NCBI GenBank assembly: GCA_035772405.1
Contig: JAYKKM010000427.1
Span: 3,654,541-3,718,540 of the forward strand
Source of the DNA: Chrysogorgia sp. JL179-B06
Lineage: Eukaryota > Cnidaria > Anthozoa > Scleralcyonacea > Chrysogorgiidae
Length of the DNA stretch: 64,000 nt
Direction: 5' to 3'
Both the position numbers and the translations under genes were made by a program. Every line of letters starts with the position of its first letter. Positions within the stretch are counted from its first letter, which is position 1. Shown here one piece after another: positions 47,612 to 62,340 of this stretch. The notes beneath the pieces were generated by a model. That model ran no database searches, had not been told where the DNA came from, and was given only the letters and a program-made list of their open reading frames with translations.

Positions 47612-49798
47612 GAAGATCAGAAACAAGATCAGAAACAAGATAAGAGAGAGGATAAGAAACTTAAGAAAGAAGATAAGAAACAAGATCAGAAACAAGATCA
47701 GAAAGAAGAAAAGAAAGAAAGACGATAAGAAAGAAGATAAGAGAGATGATAAGAAAGAAGATAACAAAGAAGATAACAAAGAAGCTAAGAAAGAATATAA
47801 GGAAGAAGATAAGAAAGACGATAAGAAAGAAGAAAAGGAGGAAGACAAGAAAGATAAGAAAGAAGATAAGAAAGAAGATAAGAAGATCAGAAAGAAGATA
47901 AAAAAGAGGATAAGAAAAAGGATAACAAAGAAGCTCAAAAGAAGACCAGAAAAAGAAAAGAAGACCAGAAAAAGATAAGAAGAGCAGAAAGAAGATAAGA
48001 TAGAGGATAAGAAAGACGATAAGAAAGAAGATCATAAACAAGATCAGAAAGAAGATAAGAAAGAAGATCATAAACAAGATCAGAAAGAAGATAAGAAAGA
48101 AAGACGATAAGAAAGAAGATAAGAAAGAAGATAAGGAAGAAGATAAGAAAGACGATAAGAAAGAAGAAAAGGAAGAAGACAAGAAAGATAAGAAAGAAGA
48201 TAAGAAGATCAGAAAGAAGATAAAAAAGAGGATAAGAAAAAGGATAAGAAAGAAGCTCAAAAGAAGACCAGAAAAAGATAAGAAGAGCAGAAAGAAGATA
48301 AGATAGAGGATAAGAAAGACGATAAGAAAGAAGATCATAAACAAGATCAGAAAGAAGATCAGAAAGACGATAAGAAAGAAGATAAGAAAGACAACAAGAA
48401 AGACGATAAGAAAGACGATAAGAAAGACGATAAGAAAGATCATAAAGAAGATAAGAAAGAGGATAAGAAAGAAGATAAGAAAGAAGATAAGAAAGACGAT
48501 CACAAAGAAGATAAGAAAGACGACAAGAAAGACGTTAAGAAAGATCAGAAAGAAGATAAGAAAGACGATAAGAAAGAAGATAAGAAAGACGATAAGAAAG
48601 AAGATAAGAAAGAAGATAAGAGAGAAGATAAGAAACAAGATAAGAAAGAAGATCAGAAAGAAGATCAGAAAGAAGATAAGAAAGAAGATCAGAAAGACGA
48701 CAAGAAAGATCAGAAAGAAGATCAGAAAGAAGATAAGAAAGAAGATAAAGAAGATAACAAAGACGATAAGAAAGAAGATAAGAAAGAAGATAAGATACAG
48801 GATAAGAAAGAAGATAGGAACGAAGATCAGAAAGAAGATAAGATAGAGGATAAGAAAGAGGATAAGAATGAAGATCAGAAACAAGATAAGAGGATAAGAA
48901 AGAAGATAAAATAGAGGATAAGAGGATAAGAAAGAGGATAAGAAAGAAGATAGGAACGAAGATAAGAAAGAAGATAAGAAAGACGATAAGAAACAAGATC
49001 AGAAACAAGATCAGAAAGAAGATAAGAAAGAAGATAAGAAAGAAGATCAGAAAGAAGATAGGATCAGAAAGAAGATAAGAAAGAAGATAAGAAAGACGAT
49101 CAGAAATAACATAAGAAAGACGATCAGAAATAACATAAGAAAGACGATAAGAAATACGATAAGAAAGAAGATAAGAAAGATGATAAGAAGATCAGAAAGA
49201 AGATAAAAAAGAGGATAAGAAAAAGGATAAGAAAGAAGCTCAAAAGAAGACCAGAAAAAGATAAGAAGAGCAGAAAGAAGATAAGATAGAGGATAAGAAA
49301 GACGATAAGAAAGAAGATCATAAACAAGATCAGAAAGAAGATAAGAAAGAAGATAAGAAAGACAACAAGAAAGACGATAAGAAAGACAACAAGAAAGACG
49401 ATAAGAAAGACGATAAGAAAGACGATAAGAAAGATCATAAAGAAGATAAGAAAGAGGATAAGAAAGAAGATAGGAAAGAAGATAGGAACGAAGATTAGAA
49501 AGAAGATAAGAAAGACGATAAGAAAGACGATAAGAAAGACGATAAGAATGAAGATCAGAAACAAGATAAGCAAGAGGATAAGAAAGAAGATAAGATAGAG
49601 GATAAGATAGAGGATAAGATAGAGGATAAGATAGAGGATAAGAAAGAGGATAATAAAGAAGATAGGAACGAAGATCAGAAAGAAGATAAGAAAGAGAAGA
49701 AAGAACATAAGAAAGAAGATCAGAAGGAAGATCAGAAGGAAGATAAGAAAAAAGATAAGAAAGAAGATCAGAAAGAAGATAAGAAAGACGACAAGAAA

Positions 49799-50134
49799 GT
49801 TAGTTACAGTGGTACGGTGCTATGGAATAGCCTTCCTATCGAGTTGCGGAAGGCAGACACTCTGGGTGAATTTAAATCCGGCTGCAGTAGCTTCTTAACC
49901 TCTTAACCTTTTTATCGCACGGCACTCATGGAAAGCAGGTATTTTTAGCTTAGTATTATTAGGAATATTAGAATTGTAATGTTTTAATTTGAAATTTGTG
50001 AATGTATGTATTCGAACTGTAATTTTGTTATTTAGGTAGTGCATGCAAAATCCTGATAAGTTTTTTACCGTGGTTAAATAAATTAGTAATAATAATAATA
50101 ATTAGTAATTAGTAATAATAGTAATAATAATAAA
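49799..50134 (+). mobile_element. Embedded LINE 3' end, copy 11
   Basis: The stop is at 49904-49906. It shares CCTGATAAG with copy 6. Confidence 0.85.
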
Positions 50135-53100
50135 GAAGATCAGAAACAAGATCAGAAACAAGATAAGAGAGAGGATAAGAAACTTAAGAAAGAAGATCAT
50201 AAACAAGATCAGAAAGAAGATAAGAAAGAAAGACGATAAGAAAGAAGATAAGAAAGAAGATAAGAGAGATGATAAGAAAGAAGATAACAAAGAAGATAAC
50301 AAAGAAGATAACAAAGAAGCTAAGAAAGAAGATAAGGAAGAAGATAAGAAAGACGATAAGAAAGAAGAAAAGGAAGAAGACAAAAAGATAAGAAAGAAGA
50401 TAAGAAGATCAGAAAGAAGATAAAAAAGAGGATAAGAAAAAGGATAAGAAAGAAGCTCAAAAGAAGACCAGAAAAAGATAAGAAGAGCAGAAAGAAGAGC
50501 AGAAAGAAGATAAGATAGAGGATAAGAAAGAAGATCATAAACAAGATCAGAAAGAAGATAAGAAAGAAGATCATAAACAAGATCAGAAAGAAGATAAGAA
50601 ATAAAGACGATAAGAAAGAAGATAAGAAAGAAGATAAGAGAGATGATAACAAAGAAGATAACAAAGAAGATAACAAAGAAGCTAAGAAAGAAAATAAGGA
50701 AGAAGATAAGAAAGACGATAAGAAAGAAGAAAAGGAAGAAGACAAGAAAGATAAGAAAGAAGATAAGAAGATCAGAAAGAAGATAAAAAAGAGGATAAGA
50801 AAAAGGATAAGAAAGAAGCTCAAAAGAAGACCAGAAAAAGATAAGAAGAGCAGAAAGAAGATAAGATAGAGGATAAGAAAGACGATAAGAAAGAAGATCA
50901 TAAACAAGATCAGAAAGAAGATCAGAAAGACGATAAGAAAGAAGATAAGAAAGACAACAAGAAAGACAACAAGAAAGACGATAAGAAAGACGATAAGAAA
51001 GATCATAAAGAAGATAAGAAAGAGGATAAGAAAGACGATCACAAAGAAGATAAGAAAGACGACAAGAAAGACGTTAAGAAAGAAGATCAGAAAGAAGATA
51101 AGAAAGAAGATAAGAAAGACGATAAGAAAGAAGATAAGAAAGACGATAAGAAAGAAGATAAGAAAGACGATAAGAAAGAAGATAAGAAAGAAGATAAGAG
51201 AGAAGAAAGAGAGAAGATAAGAGAGAAGATAAGAAACAAGATAAGAAAGAAGATCAGAAAGAAGATAAGAAAGAAGATAAGAAAGAAGATAAGAAAGACG
51301 ACAAGAAAGATCAGAAAGAAGATAAGAAAGAAGATAAAGAAGATAAGAAAGACGATAAGAAAGAAGATAAGAAAGAAGATAAGATACAGGATAAGAAAGA
51401 AGATAGGAACGAAGATCAGAAAGAAGATAAGATAGAGGATAAGATAGAGGATAAGAAAGAGGATAAGAATGAAGATCAGAAACAAGATAAGAGGATAAGA
51501 AAGAAGATAAAATAGAGGATAAGAAAGAGGATAAGAAAGAAGATAGGAACGAAGATCAGAAAGAAGATAAGAAAGACGATAAGAAACAAGATCAGAAACA
51601 AGATCAGAAAGAAGATAAGAAAGAAGATCAGAAAGAAGATAGGATCAGAAAGAAGATAAGATAGAGGATAAGAAAGACGATAAGAAAGAAGATAAGAAAG
51701 ACGATCAGAAATAACATAAGAAAGACGATAAGAAAGAAGATAAGAAATACGATAAGAAAGAAGATAAGAAAGATGATAAGAAAGAATATCAGAAAGAAGA
51801 TAAGAAAGAAGATAAGAAATACGATAAGAAATACGATAAGAAAGAAGATAAGAAAGAAGAGAAGATAAGAAAGAAGCTAAGAAAGAATATAAGGAAGAAG
51901 ATAAGAAAGACGATAAGAAAGAAGAAAAGGAAGAAGATAAGAAAGATAAGAAAGACGATAAGAAAGAAGATATGAAATAAGATAAGAAAGACGATAACAA
52001 AAATAAGAAAGATGCTCAAAAGAAGACCAGAAAGAAGATAAGAAGATTATCAGAAAGAAGATAAGATAGAGGATAAGAAAGAAGATAAGAAAGAAGAACA
52101 GGAATAAGATAAGAAAAAGGATAAGAAAGAAGCTCAAAAGACCAGAAAGAAGATAAGAAGATTATCAGAAAGAAGATAAGATAGAGGATAAGAAAGAGGA
52201 TAAGAAAGAAGATAGGAACGAAGATCAGAAAGAAGATAAGATAGAGGATAAGAAAGAAGATAGGAACGAAGATCAGAAAGAAGATAAGATAGAGGATAAG
52301 AAAGAGGATAAGAAACAAGATAGGAACGAAGATCAGAAAGACGATAAGAAAGGCGATAAGAAAGACGATAAGAATGAAGATAAGAAAGAAGAAAAGAAAG
52401 AAGATAAGAAAGAAGATAAAAAAGACGATAACAAGATAGGAACGAAGATCAGAAAGACGACAAGAGAGAAGATCAGAAAGAAGATAAGAAATAAGATAAG
52501 AAATTTAAAGACGATAAGAAATTTAAAGACGATAAGAAAGAAGATAAGAAAGAAGATAAGAAAGACGATAAGAAAGAAGATATGAAATAAGATAAGAAAG
52601 ACGATAACAAAAATAAGAAAGATGCTCAAAAGAAGACCAGAAAGAAGATAAGAAGATTATCAGAAAGAAGATAAGATAGAGGATAAGAAAGAAGATAAGA
52701 AAGAAGAACAGGAATAAGATAAGAAAAAGGATAAGAAAGAAGCTCAAAAGACCAGAAAGAAGATAAGAAGATTATCAGAAAGAAGATAAGATAGAGGATA
52801 AGAAAGAGGATAAGAAAGAAGATAGGAACGAAGATCAGAAAGAAGATAAGATAGAGGATAAGAAAGAAGATAGGAACGAAGATCAGAAAGAAGATAAGAT
52901 AGAGGATAAGAAAGAGGATAAGAAACAAGATAGGAACGAAGATCAGAAAGACGATAAGAAAGACGATAAGAAAGACGATAAGAATGAAGATAAGAAAGAA
53001 GAAAAGAGAGAAGATAAGAAAGAAGATAAAAAGACGATAAGAAGATAGGAACGAAGATCAGAAAGACGACAAGAGAGAAGATCAGAAAGAAGATAAGAAA

Positions 53101-53229
53101 TAAGATAAGAAATTTAAAGACGATAAGAAATTTAAAGACGATAAGAAAGAAGATCAGAAAGAAGATAAGAAAGACGATAAGAAAGAAGATATGAAATAAG
53201 ATAAGAAAGACGACAACAAAAATAAGAAA

Positions 53230-55192
53230 GATGCTCAAAAGAAGACCAGAAAGAAGATAAGAAGATTATCAGAAAGAAGATAAGATAGAGGATAAGAAAG
53301 AAGATAGGAACGAAGATCAGAAACAAGATAAGATAGAGGATAAGAAAGAAGATAGGAAAGAAGATAGGAACGAAGATCAGAAAGAAGATAAGAACGACGA
53401 CAACAAAGACGATCAGAAACAAGATCACAAAGAAGATAAGAAAGAGAAGAAAGACGATAAGAAAGAACATAAGAAAGAACATAAGAAAGAAGATAACATA
53501 GACGATAAGAAAGAAGAACAGGAATAAGATAAGAAAAAGGATAAGAAAGAAGCTCAAAAGACCAGAAAGAAGATAAGAAGATTATCAGAAAGAAGATAAG
53601 ATAGAGGATAAGATAGAGGATAAGAAAGAAGAAAGGAACGAAGATCAGAAAGAAGATAAGATAGAGGATAAGAAAGAAGATAGGAACGAAGATCAGAAAG
53701 AAGATAAGATAGAGGATAAGATAGAGGATAAGAAAGAAGATAGGAACGAGGATAAGAAAGAAGATAGGAACGAAGATCAGAAAGAAGATAAGATAGAGGA
53801 TAAGAAAGAAGATAAGAAACAAGATAGGAACGAAGATCAGAAAGAAGATAAGAAAGACGATAAGAAAGACGATAAGAATGAAGATAAGAAAGAAGATAAG
53901 CAAGAAGATAAGAAAGAAGATAATAAAGACGATAAGAAAGAAGATAAGAACGAAGATCAGAAAGAAGATAAGATAGAGGATAAGAAAGAGGATAAGAAAC
54001 AAGATAGGAACGAAGATCAGAAAGAAGATAAGAAAGACGATAAGAATGAAGATAAGAAAGAAGAAAAGAAAGAAGATAAGAAAGAAGATAATAAAGACGA
54101 TAAGAAAGAAGATAAGAAAGAAGATCAGAAAGAAGATAAGAAAGAACATCAGAAAGAAGATAAGAAAGAAGATAAGAAAGAAGATAAAAAAGACGATAAG
54201 AAAGAAGATAGGAACGAAGATCAGAAAGACGACAAGAAAGACGACAAGAGAGAAGATCAGAAAGAAGATAAGAAATAAGATAAGAAATTTAAAGACGATA
54301 AGAAATTTAAAGACGATAAGAAAGATCAGAAAGAAGATAAGAAAGACGATAAGAAAGAAGATATGAAATAAGATAAGAAAGACGATAACAAAAATAAGAA
54401 AGATGCTCAAAAGAAGACCAGAAAGAAGATAAGAAGATTATCAGAAAGAAGATAAGATAGAGGATAAGAAAGAAGATAGGAACGAAGATCAGAAACAAGA
54501 TAAGATACAGGATAAGAAAGAAGATAGGAAAGAAGATAGGAACGAAGATCAGAAAGAAGATAAGAAAGACGACAACAAAGACGATCAGAAACAAGATCAC
54601 AAAGAAGATAAGAAAGAGAAGAAAGACGATACGAAAGAACATAAGAAAGAACATAAGAAAGAAGATAACAAAGACGATAAGAAAGAAGAACAGGAATAAG
54701 ACAAGAAAAAGGATAAGAAAGAAGCTCAAAAGACCAGAAAGAAGATAAGAAGATTATCAGAAAGAAGATAAGATAGAGGATAAGATAGAGGATAAGAAAG
54801 AAGATAGGAACGAAGATCAGAAAGAAGATAAGATAGAGGATAAGAAAGAAGATAGGAACGAAGATCAGAAAGAAGATAAGATAGAGGATAAGAAAGAAGA
54901 TAGGAAAGAAGATAGGAACGAAGATTAGAAAGAAGATAAGAAAGACGATAAGAAAGACGATAAGAATGAAGATCAGAAACAAGATAAGCAAGAGCATAAG
55001 AAAGAAGATAAGATAGAGGATAAGAAAGAGGATAATAAAGAAGATAGGAACGAAGATCAGAAAGAACATAAGAAAGAGAAGAAAGAACATAAGAAAGCAC
55101 ATCAGAAGGAAGATAAGAAAAAAGATAAGAAAGAAGATAAGAAAGAAGATCAGAAAGAAGATCAGAAAGAAGATAAGAAAGACGACAAGAAA
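53230..55192 (+). repeat. Higher-order module P, copy 4
   Basis: It is collinear with copy 3, including GAACATCAGAAA near 54140. The empty-site sequence is intact near 53370-53400. Length is about 1.96 kb. Confidence 0.75.
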
Positions 55193-55531
55193 GTTAGTTA
55201 CAGTGGTACGGTGCTATGGAATAGCCTTCCTATCGAGTTGCGGAAGGCAGACACTCTGGGTGAATTTAAATCCGGCTGCAGTAGCTTCTTAACCTCTTAA
55301 CCTTTTTATCGCACGGCACTCATGGAAAGCAGGTATTTTTAGCTTAGTATTATTAGGAATATTAGAATTGTAATGTTTTAATTTGAAATTTGTGAATGTA
55401 TGTATTCGAACTGTAATTTTGTTATTTAGGTAGTGCATGCAAAATCCTGATGAGTTTTTTACCGTGGTTAAATAAATTAGTAATAATAATAATAATAATT
55501 AGTAATTAGTAATAATAGTAATAATAATAAA
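55193..55531 (+). mobile_element. Embedded LINE 3' end, copy 12
   Basis: The stop is at 55298-55300. One extra TAA unit is present in the first TAA run, making it 339 bp. Confidence 0.85.
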
Positions 55532-58500
55532 GAAGATCAGAAACAAGATCAGAAACAAGATAAGAGAGAGGATAAGAAACTTAAGAAAGAAGATAAGAAA
55601 GAAGATCATAAACAAGATCAGAAAGAAGATAAGAAAGAAAGACGATAAGAAAGAAGATAAGAGAGATGATAAGAAAGAAGATAACAAAGAAGATAACAAA
55701 GAAGATAACAAAGAAGCTAAGAAAGAATATAAGGAAGAAGATAAGAAAGACGATAAGAAAGAAGAAAAGGAAGAAGACAAGAAAGATAAGAAAGAAGATA
55801 AGAAAGAAGATAATGAAGATCAGAAAGAAGATAAAAAAGAGGATAAGAAAAAGGATAACAAAGAAGCTCAAAAGAAGACCAGAAAAAGATAAGAAGAGCA
55901 GAAAGAAGATAAGATAGAGGATAAGAAAGACGATAAGAAAGAAGATCATAAACAAGATCAGAAAGAAGATAAGAAAGAAGATCATAAACAAGATCAGAAA
56001 GAAGATAAGAAAGAAAGACGATAAGAAAGAAGATAAGAAAGAAGATAAGAGAGATGATAACAAAGAAGATAACAAAGAAGCTAAGAAAGAATATAAGGAA
56101 GATAAGAAAGACGATAAGAAAGAAGAAAAGGAAGAAGACAAGAAAGATAAGAAAGAAGATAAGAAGATCAGAAAGAAGATAAAAAAGAGGATAAGAAAAA
56201 GGATAAGAAAGAAGCTCAAAAGAAGACCAGAAAAAGATAAGAAGAGCAGAAAGAAGATAAGATAGAGGATAAGAAAGACGATAAGAAAGAAGATCATAAA
56301 CAAGATCAGAAAGAAGATCAGAAAGACGATAAGAAAGAAGATAAGAAAGACAACAAGAAAGACGATAAGAAAGACGATAAGAAAGATAAGAAAGAAGATA
56401 AGAAAGAGGATAAGAAAGAAGATAAGAAAGAAGATAAGAAAGACGATCACAAAGAAGATAAGAAAGACGACAAGAAAGACGTTAAGAAAGATCAGAAAGA
56501 AGATAAGAAAGACGATAAGAAAGAAGATAAGAAAGACGATAAGAAAGAAGATAAGAAAGAAGATAAGAGAGAAGATAAGAAACAAGATAAGAAAGAAGAT
56601 CAGAAAGAAGATAAGAAAGAAGATCAGAAAGACGACAAGAAAGATCAGAAAGAAGATCAGAAAGAAGATAAGAAAGAAGATAAAGAAGATAACAAAGACG
56701 ATAAGAAAGAAGATAAGAAAGAAGATAAGATACAGGATAAGAAAGAAGATAGGAACGAAGATCAGAAAGAAGATAAGATAGAGGATAAGAAAGAGGATAA
56801 GAATGAAGATCAGAAACAAGATAAGAGGATAAGAAAGAAGATAAAATAGAGGATAAGAGGATAAGAAAGAGGATAAGAAAGAAGATAGGAACGAAGATAA
56901 GAAAGAAGATAAGAAAGACGATAAGAAACAAGATCAGAAACAAGATCAGAAAGAAGATAAGAAAGAAGATAAGAAAGAAGATCAGAAAGAAGATAGGATC
57001 AGAAAGAAGATAAGATAGAGGATAAGAAAGACGATAAGAAAGAAGATAAGAAAGACGATCAGAAATAACATAAGAAAGACGATAAGAAATACGATAAGAA
57101 AGAAGATAAGAAAGATGATAAGAAAGAAGATCAGAAAGAAGATAAGAAAGAAGATAAGAAAGAAGATAAGAAAGAAGATAAGAAATACGATAAGAAAGAA
57201 GATAAGAAATACGATAAGAAAGAAGATAAGAAAGAAGAGAAGATAAGAAAGAAGCTAAGAAAGAATATAAGGAAGAAGATAAGAAAGACGATAAGAAAGA
57301 AGAAAAGGAAGAAGATAAGAAAGATAAGAAAGAAGATAAGAAAGACGATAAGAAAGAAGATATGAAATAAGATAAGAAAGACGATAACAAAAATAAGAAA
57401 GATGCTCAAAAGAAGACCAGAAAGAAGATAAGAAGATTATCAGAAAGAAGATAAGATAGAGGATAAGAAAGAAGATAAGAAAGAAGAACAGGAATAAGAT
57501 AAGAAAAAGGATAAGAAAGAAGCTCAAAAGACCAGAAAGAAGATAAGAAGATTATCAGAAAGAAGATTATCAGAAAGAAGATAAGATAGAGGATAAGAAA
57601 GAGGATAAGAAAGAAGATAGGAACGAAGATCAGAAAGAAGATAAGATAGAGGATAAGAAAGAAGATAGGAACGAAGATCAGAAAGAAGATAAGATAGAGG
57701 ATAAGAAAGAGGATAAGAAACAAGATAGGAACGAAGATCAGAAAGACGATAAGAAAGACGATAAGAAAGACGATAAGAATGAAGATAAGAAAGAAGAAAA
57801 GAAAGAAGATAAGAAAGAAGATAAAAAAGACGATAAGAAAGAAGATAGGAACGAAGATCAGAAAGACGACAAGAAAGACGACAAGAGAGAAGATCAGAAA
57901 GAAGATAAGAAAGACGATAAGAAAGAAGATATGAAATAAGATAAGAAAGACGACAACAAAAATAAGAAAGATGCTCAAAAGAAGACCAGAAAGAAGATAA
58001 GAAGATTATCAGAAAGAAGATAAGATAGAGGATAAGAAAGAAGATAGGAACGAAGATCAGAAACAAGATAAGATAGAGGATAAGAAAGAAGATAGGAAAG
58101 AAGATAGGAACGAAGATCAGAAAGAAGATAAGAAAGACGACAACAAAGACGATCAGAAACAAGATCACAAAGAAGATAAGAAAGAGAAGAAAGACGATAA
58201 GAAAGAACATAAGAAAGAACATAAGAAAGAAGATAACAAAGACGATAAGAAAGAAGAACAGGAATAAGATAAGAAAAAGGATAAGAAAGAAGCTCAAAAG
58301 ACCAGAAAGAAGATAAGAAGATTATCAGAAAGAAGATAAGATAGAGGATAAGATAGAGGATAAGAAAGAAGATAGGAACGAAGATCAGAAAGAAGATAAG
58401 ATAGAGGATAAGAAAGAAGATAGGAACGAAGATCAGAAAGAAGATAAGATAGAGGATAAGAAAGAAGGTAGGAAAGAAGATAGGAACGAAGATTAGAAAG

Positions 58501-58772
58501 AAGATAAGAAAGACGATAAGAAAGACGATAAGAATGAAGATCAGAAACAAGATCAGAAACAAGATAAGCAAGAGGATAAGATAGAAGATAAGATAGAGGA
58601 TAAGATAGAGGATAAGAAAGAGGATAATAAAGAAGATAGGAACGAAGATCAGAAAGAAGATAAGAAAGAGAAGAAAGAACATAAGAAAGAAGATCAGAAG
58701 GAAGATAAGAAAAAAGATAAGAAAGAAGATCAGAAAGAAGATCAGAAAGAAGATAAGAAAGACGACAAGAAA

Positions 58773-59108
58773 GTTAGTTACAGTGGTACGGTGCTATGGA
58801 ATAGCCTTCCTATCGAGTTGCAGAAGGCAGACACTCTGGGTGAATTTAAATCCGGCTGCAGTAGCTTCTTAACCTCTTAACCTTTTTATCGCACGGCACT
58901 CATGGAAAGCAGGTATTTTTAGCTTAGTATTATTAGGAATATTAGAATTGTAATGTTTTAATTTGAAATTTGTGAATGTATGTATTCGAACTGTAATTTT
59001 GTTATTTAGGTAGTGCATGCAAAATCCTGATGAGTTTTTTACCGTGGTTAAATAAATTAGTAATAATAATAATAATTAGTAATTAGTAATAATAGTAATA
59101 ATAATAAA
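58773..59108 (+). mobile_element. Embedded LINE 3' end, copy 13
   Basis: The stop is at 58878-58880. It carries the Arg-to-Gln variant shared with copies 10 and 14. Spacings to copies 12 and 14 are almost equal (3.58 and 3.57 kb). Confidence 0.85.
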
Positions 59109-62100
59109 GAAGATCAGAAACAAGATCAGAAACAAGATAAGAGAGAGGATAAGAAACTTAAGAAAGAAGATAAGAAAGAAGATCATAAACAAGATCAGAA
59201 AGAAGATAAGAAAGAAAGACGATAAGAAAGAAGATAAGAGAGATGATAAGAAAGAAGATAACAAAGAAGATAACAAAGAAGATAACAAAGAAGATAACAA
59301 AGAAGCTAAGAAAGAATATAAGGAAGAAGATAAGAAAGACGATAAGAAAGAAGAAAAGGAAGAAGACAAGAAAGATAAGAAAGAAGATAAGAAAGAAGAT
59401 AAGAAGATCAGAAAGAAGATAAAAAAGAGGATAAGAAAAAGGATAACAAAGAAGCTCAAAAGAAGACCAGAAAAAGATAAGAAGAGCAGAAAGAAGATAA
59501 GATAGAGGATAAGAAAGACGATAAGAAAGAAGATCATAAACAAGATCAGAAAGAAGATAAGAAAGAAGATCATAAACAAGATCAGAAAGAAGATAAGAAA
59601 GAAAGACGATAAGAAAGAAGATAAGAAAGAAGATAAGAGAGATGATAACAAAGAAGATAACAAAGAAGCTAAGAAAGAATATAAGGAAGAAGATAAGAAA
59701 GACGATAAGAAAGAAGAAAAGGAAGAAGACAAGAAAGATAAGAAAGAAGATAAGAAGATCAGAAAGAAGATAAAAAAGAGGATAAGAAAAAGGATAAGAA
59801 AGAAGCTCAAAAGAAGACCAGAAAAAGATAAGAAGAGCAGAAAGAAGATAAGATAGAGGATAAGAAAGACGATAAGAAAGAAGATCATAAACAAGATCAG
59901 AAAGAAGATCAGAAAGACGATAAGAAAGAAGATAAGAAAGACAACAAGAAAGACGATAAGAAAGACGATAAGAAAGACGATAAGAAAGATCATAAAGAAG
60001 ATAAGAAAGAGGATAAGAAAGAAGATAAGAAAGAAGATAAGAAAGACGATCACAAAGAAGATAAGAAAGACGACAAGAAAGACGTTAAGAAAGATCAGAA
60101 ACAAGATAAGAAAGACGATAAGAAAGAAGATAAGAAAGACGATAAGAAAGAAGATAAGAAAGAAGATAAGAGAGAAGATAAGAAACAAGATAAGAAAGAA
60201 GATCAGAAAGAAGATCAGAAAGAAGATAAGAAAGAAGATAAGAAAGACGACAAGAAAGATCAGAAAGAAGATCAGAAAGAAGATAAGAAAGAAGATAAAG
60301 AAGATAACAAAGACGATAAGAAAGAAGATAAGAAAGAAGATAAGATACAGGATAAGAAAGAAGATAGGAACGAAGATCAGAAAGAAGATAAGATAGAGGA
60401 TAAGAAAGAGGATAAGAATGAAGATCAGAAACAAGATAAGAGGATAAGAAAGAAGATAAAATAGAGGATAAGAGGATAAGAAAGAGGATAAGAAAGAAGA
60501 TAGGAACGAAGATAAGAAAGAAGATAAGAAAGACGATAAGAAACAAGATCAGAAACAAGATCAGAAAGAAGATAAGAAAGAAGATAAGAAAGAAGATCAG
60601 AAAGAAGATAGGATCAGAAAGAAGATAAGAAAGAAGATAAGAAAGACGATCAGAAATAACATAAGAAAGACGATCAGAAATAACATAAGAAAGACGATAA
60701 GAAATACGATAAGAAAGATGATAAGAAAGAAGATCAGAAAGAAGATAAGAAAGAAGATAAGAAATACGATAAGAAAGAAGATAAGAAATACGATAAGAAA
60801 GAAGATAAGAAAGAAGAGAAGATAAGAAAGAAGCTAAGAAAGAATATAAGGAAGAAGATAAGAAAGACGATAAGAAAGAAGAAAAGGAAGAAGATAAGAA
60901 AGATAAGAAAGAAGATAAGAAAGACGATAAGAAAGAAGATATGAAATAAGATAAGAAAGACGATAACAAAAATAAGAAAGATGCTCAAAAGAAGACCAGA
61001 AAGAAGATAAGAAGATTATCAGAAAGAAGATAAGATAGAGGATAAGAAAGAAGATAAGAAAGAAGAACAGGAATAAGATAAGAAAAAGGATAAGAAAGAA
61101 GCTCAAAAGACCAGAAAGAAGATAAGAAGATTATCAGAAAGAAGATTATCAGAAAGAAGATAAGATAGAGATAAGAAAGAGGATAAGAAAGAAGATAGGA
61201 ACGAAGATCAGAAAGAAGATAAGATAGAGGATAAGAAAGAAGATAGGAACGAAGATCAGAAAGAAGATAAGATAGAGGGATAAGAAAGAGGATAAGAAAC
61301 AAGATAGGAACGAAGATCAGAAAGACGATAAGAAAGACGATAAGAAAGACGATAAGAATGAAGATAAGAAAGAAGAAAAGAAAGAAGATAAGAAAGAAGA
61401 TAAAAAAGACGATAAGAAAGAAGATAGGAACGAAGATCAGAAAGACGACAAGAAAGACGACAAGAGAGAAGATCAGAAAGAAGATAAGAAAGACGATAAG
61501 AAAGAAGATATGAAATAAGATAAGAAAGACGACAACAAAAATAAGAAAGATGCTCAAAAGAAGACCAGAAAGAAGATAAGAAGATTATCAGAAAGAAGAT
61601 AAGATAGAGGATAAGAAAGAAGATAGGAACGAAGATCAGAAACAAGATAAGAATAGAGGATAAGAAAGAAGATAGGAAAGAAGATAGGAACGAAGATCAG
61701 AAAGAAGATAAGAAAGACGACAACAAAGACGATCAGAAACAAGATCACAAAGAAGATAAGAAAGAGAAGAAAGACGATAAGAAAGAACATAAGAAAGAAC
61801 ATAAGAAAGAAGATAACAAAGACGATAAGAAAGAAGAACAGGAATAAGATAAGAAAAAGGATAAGAAAGAAGCTCAAAAGACCAGAAAGAAGATAAGAAG
61901 ATTATCAGAAAGAAGATAAGATAGAGGATAAGATAGAGGATAAGAAAGAAGATAGGAACGAAGATCAGAAAGAAGATAAGATAGAGGATAAGAAAGAAGA
62001 TAGGAACGAAGATCAGAAAGAAGATAAGATAGAGGATAAGAAAGAAGATAGGAAAGAAGATAGGAACGAAGATTAGAAAGAAGATAAGAAAGACGATAAG

Positions 62101-62340
62101 AAAGACGATAAGAATGAAGATCAGAAACAAGATAAGCAAGAGGATAAGAAAGAAGATAAGATAGAGGATAAGATAGAGGATAAGAAAGAGGATAATAAAG
62201 AAGATAGGAACGAAGATCAGAAAGAACATAAGAAAGAGAAGAAAGAACATAAGAAAGAAGATCAGAAGGAAGATAAGAAAAAAGATAAGAAAGAAGATCA
62301 GAAAGAAGATCAGAAAGAAGATAAGAAAGACGACAAGAAA

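Noticed and set aside
23012..55917. Plus-strand open frames reading (I-R-K-K)n or (E-D-K-K)n, for example near 23766-24062, 42144-42440 and 54046-54366
   Set aside because: They are frame-preserving readings of the satellite. The chance ATG codons arise from repeat variants such as AAGAATGAAGAT. No independent coding evidence.
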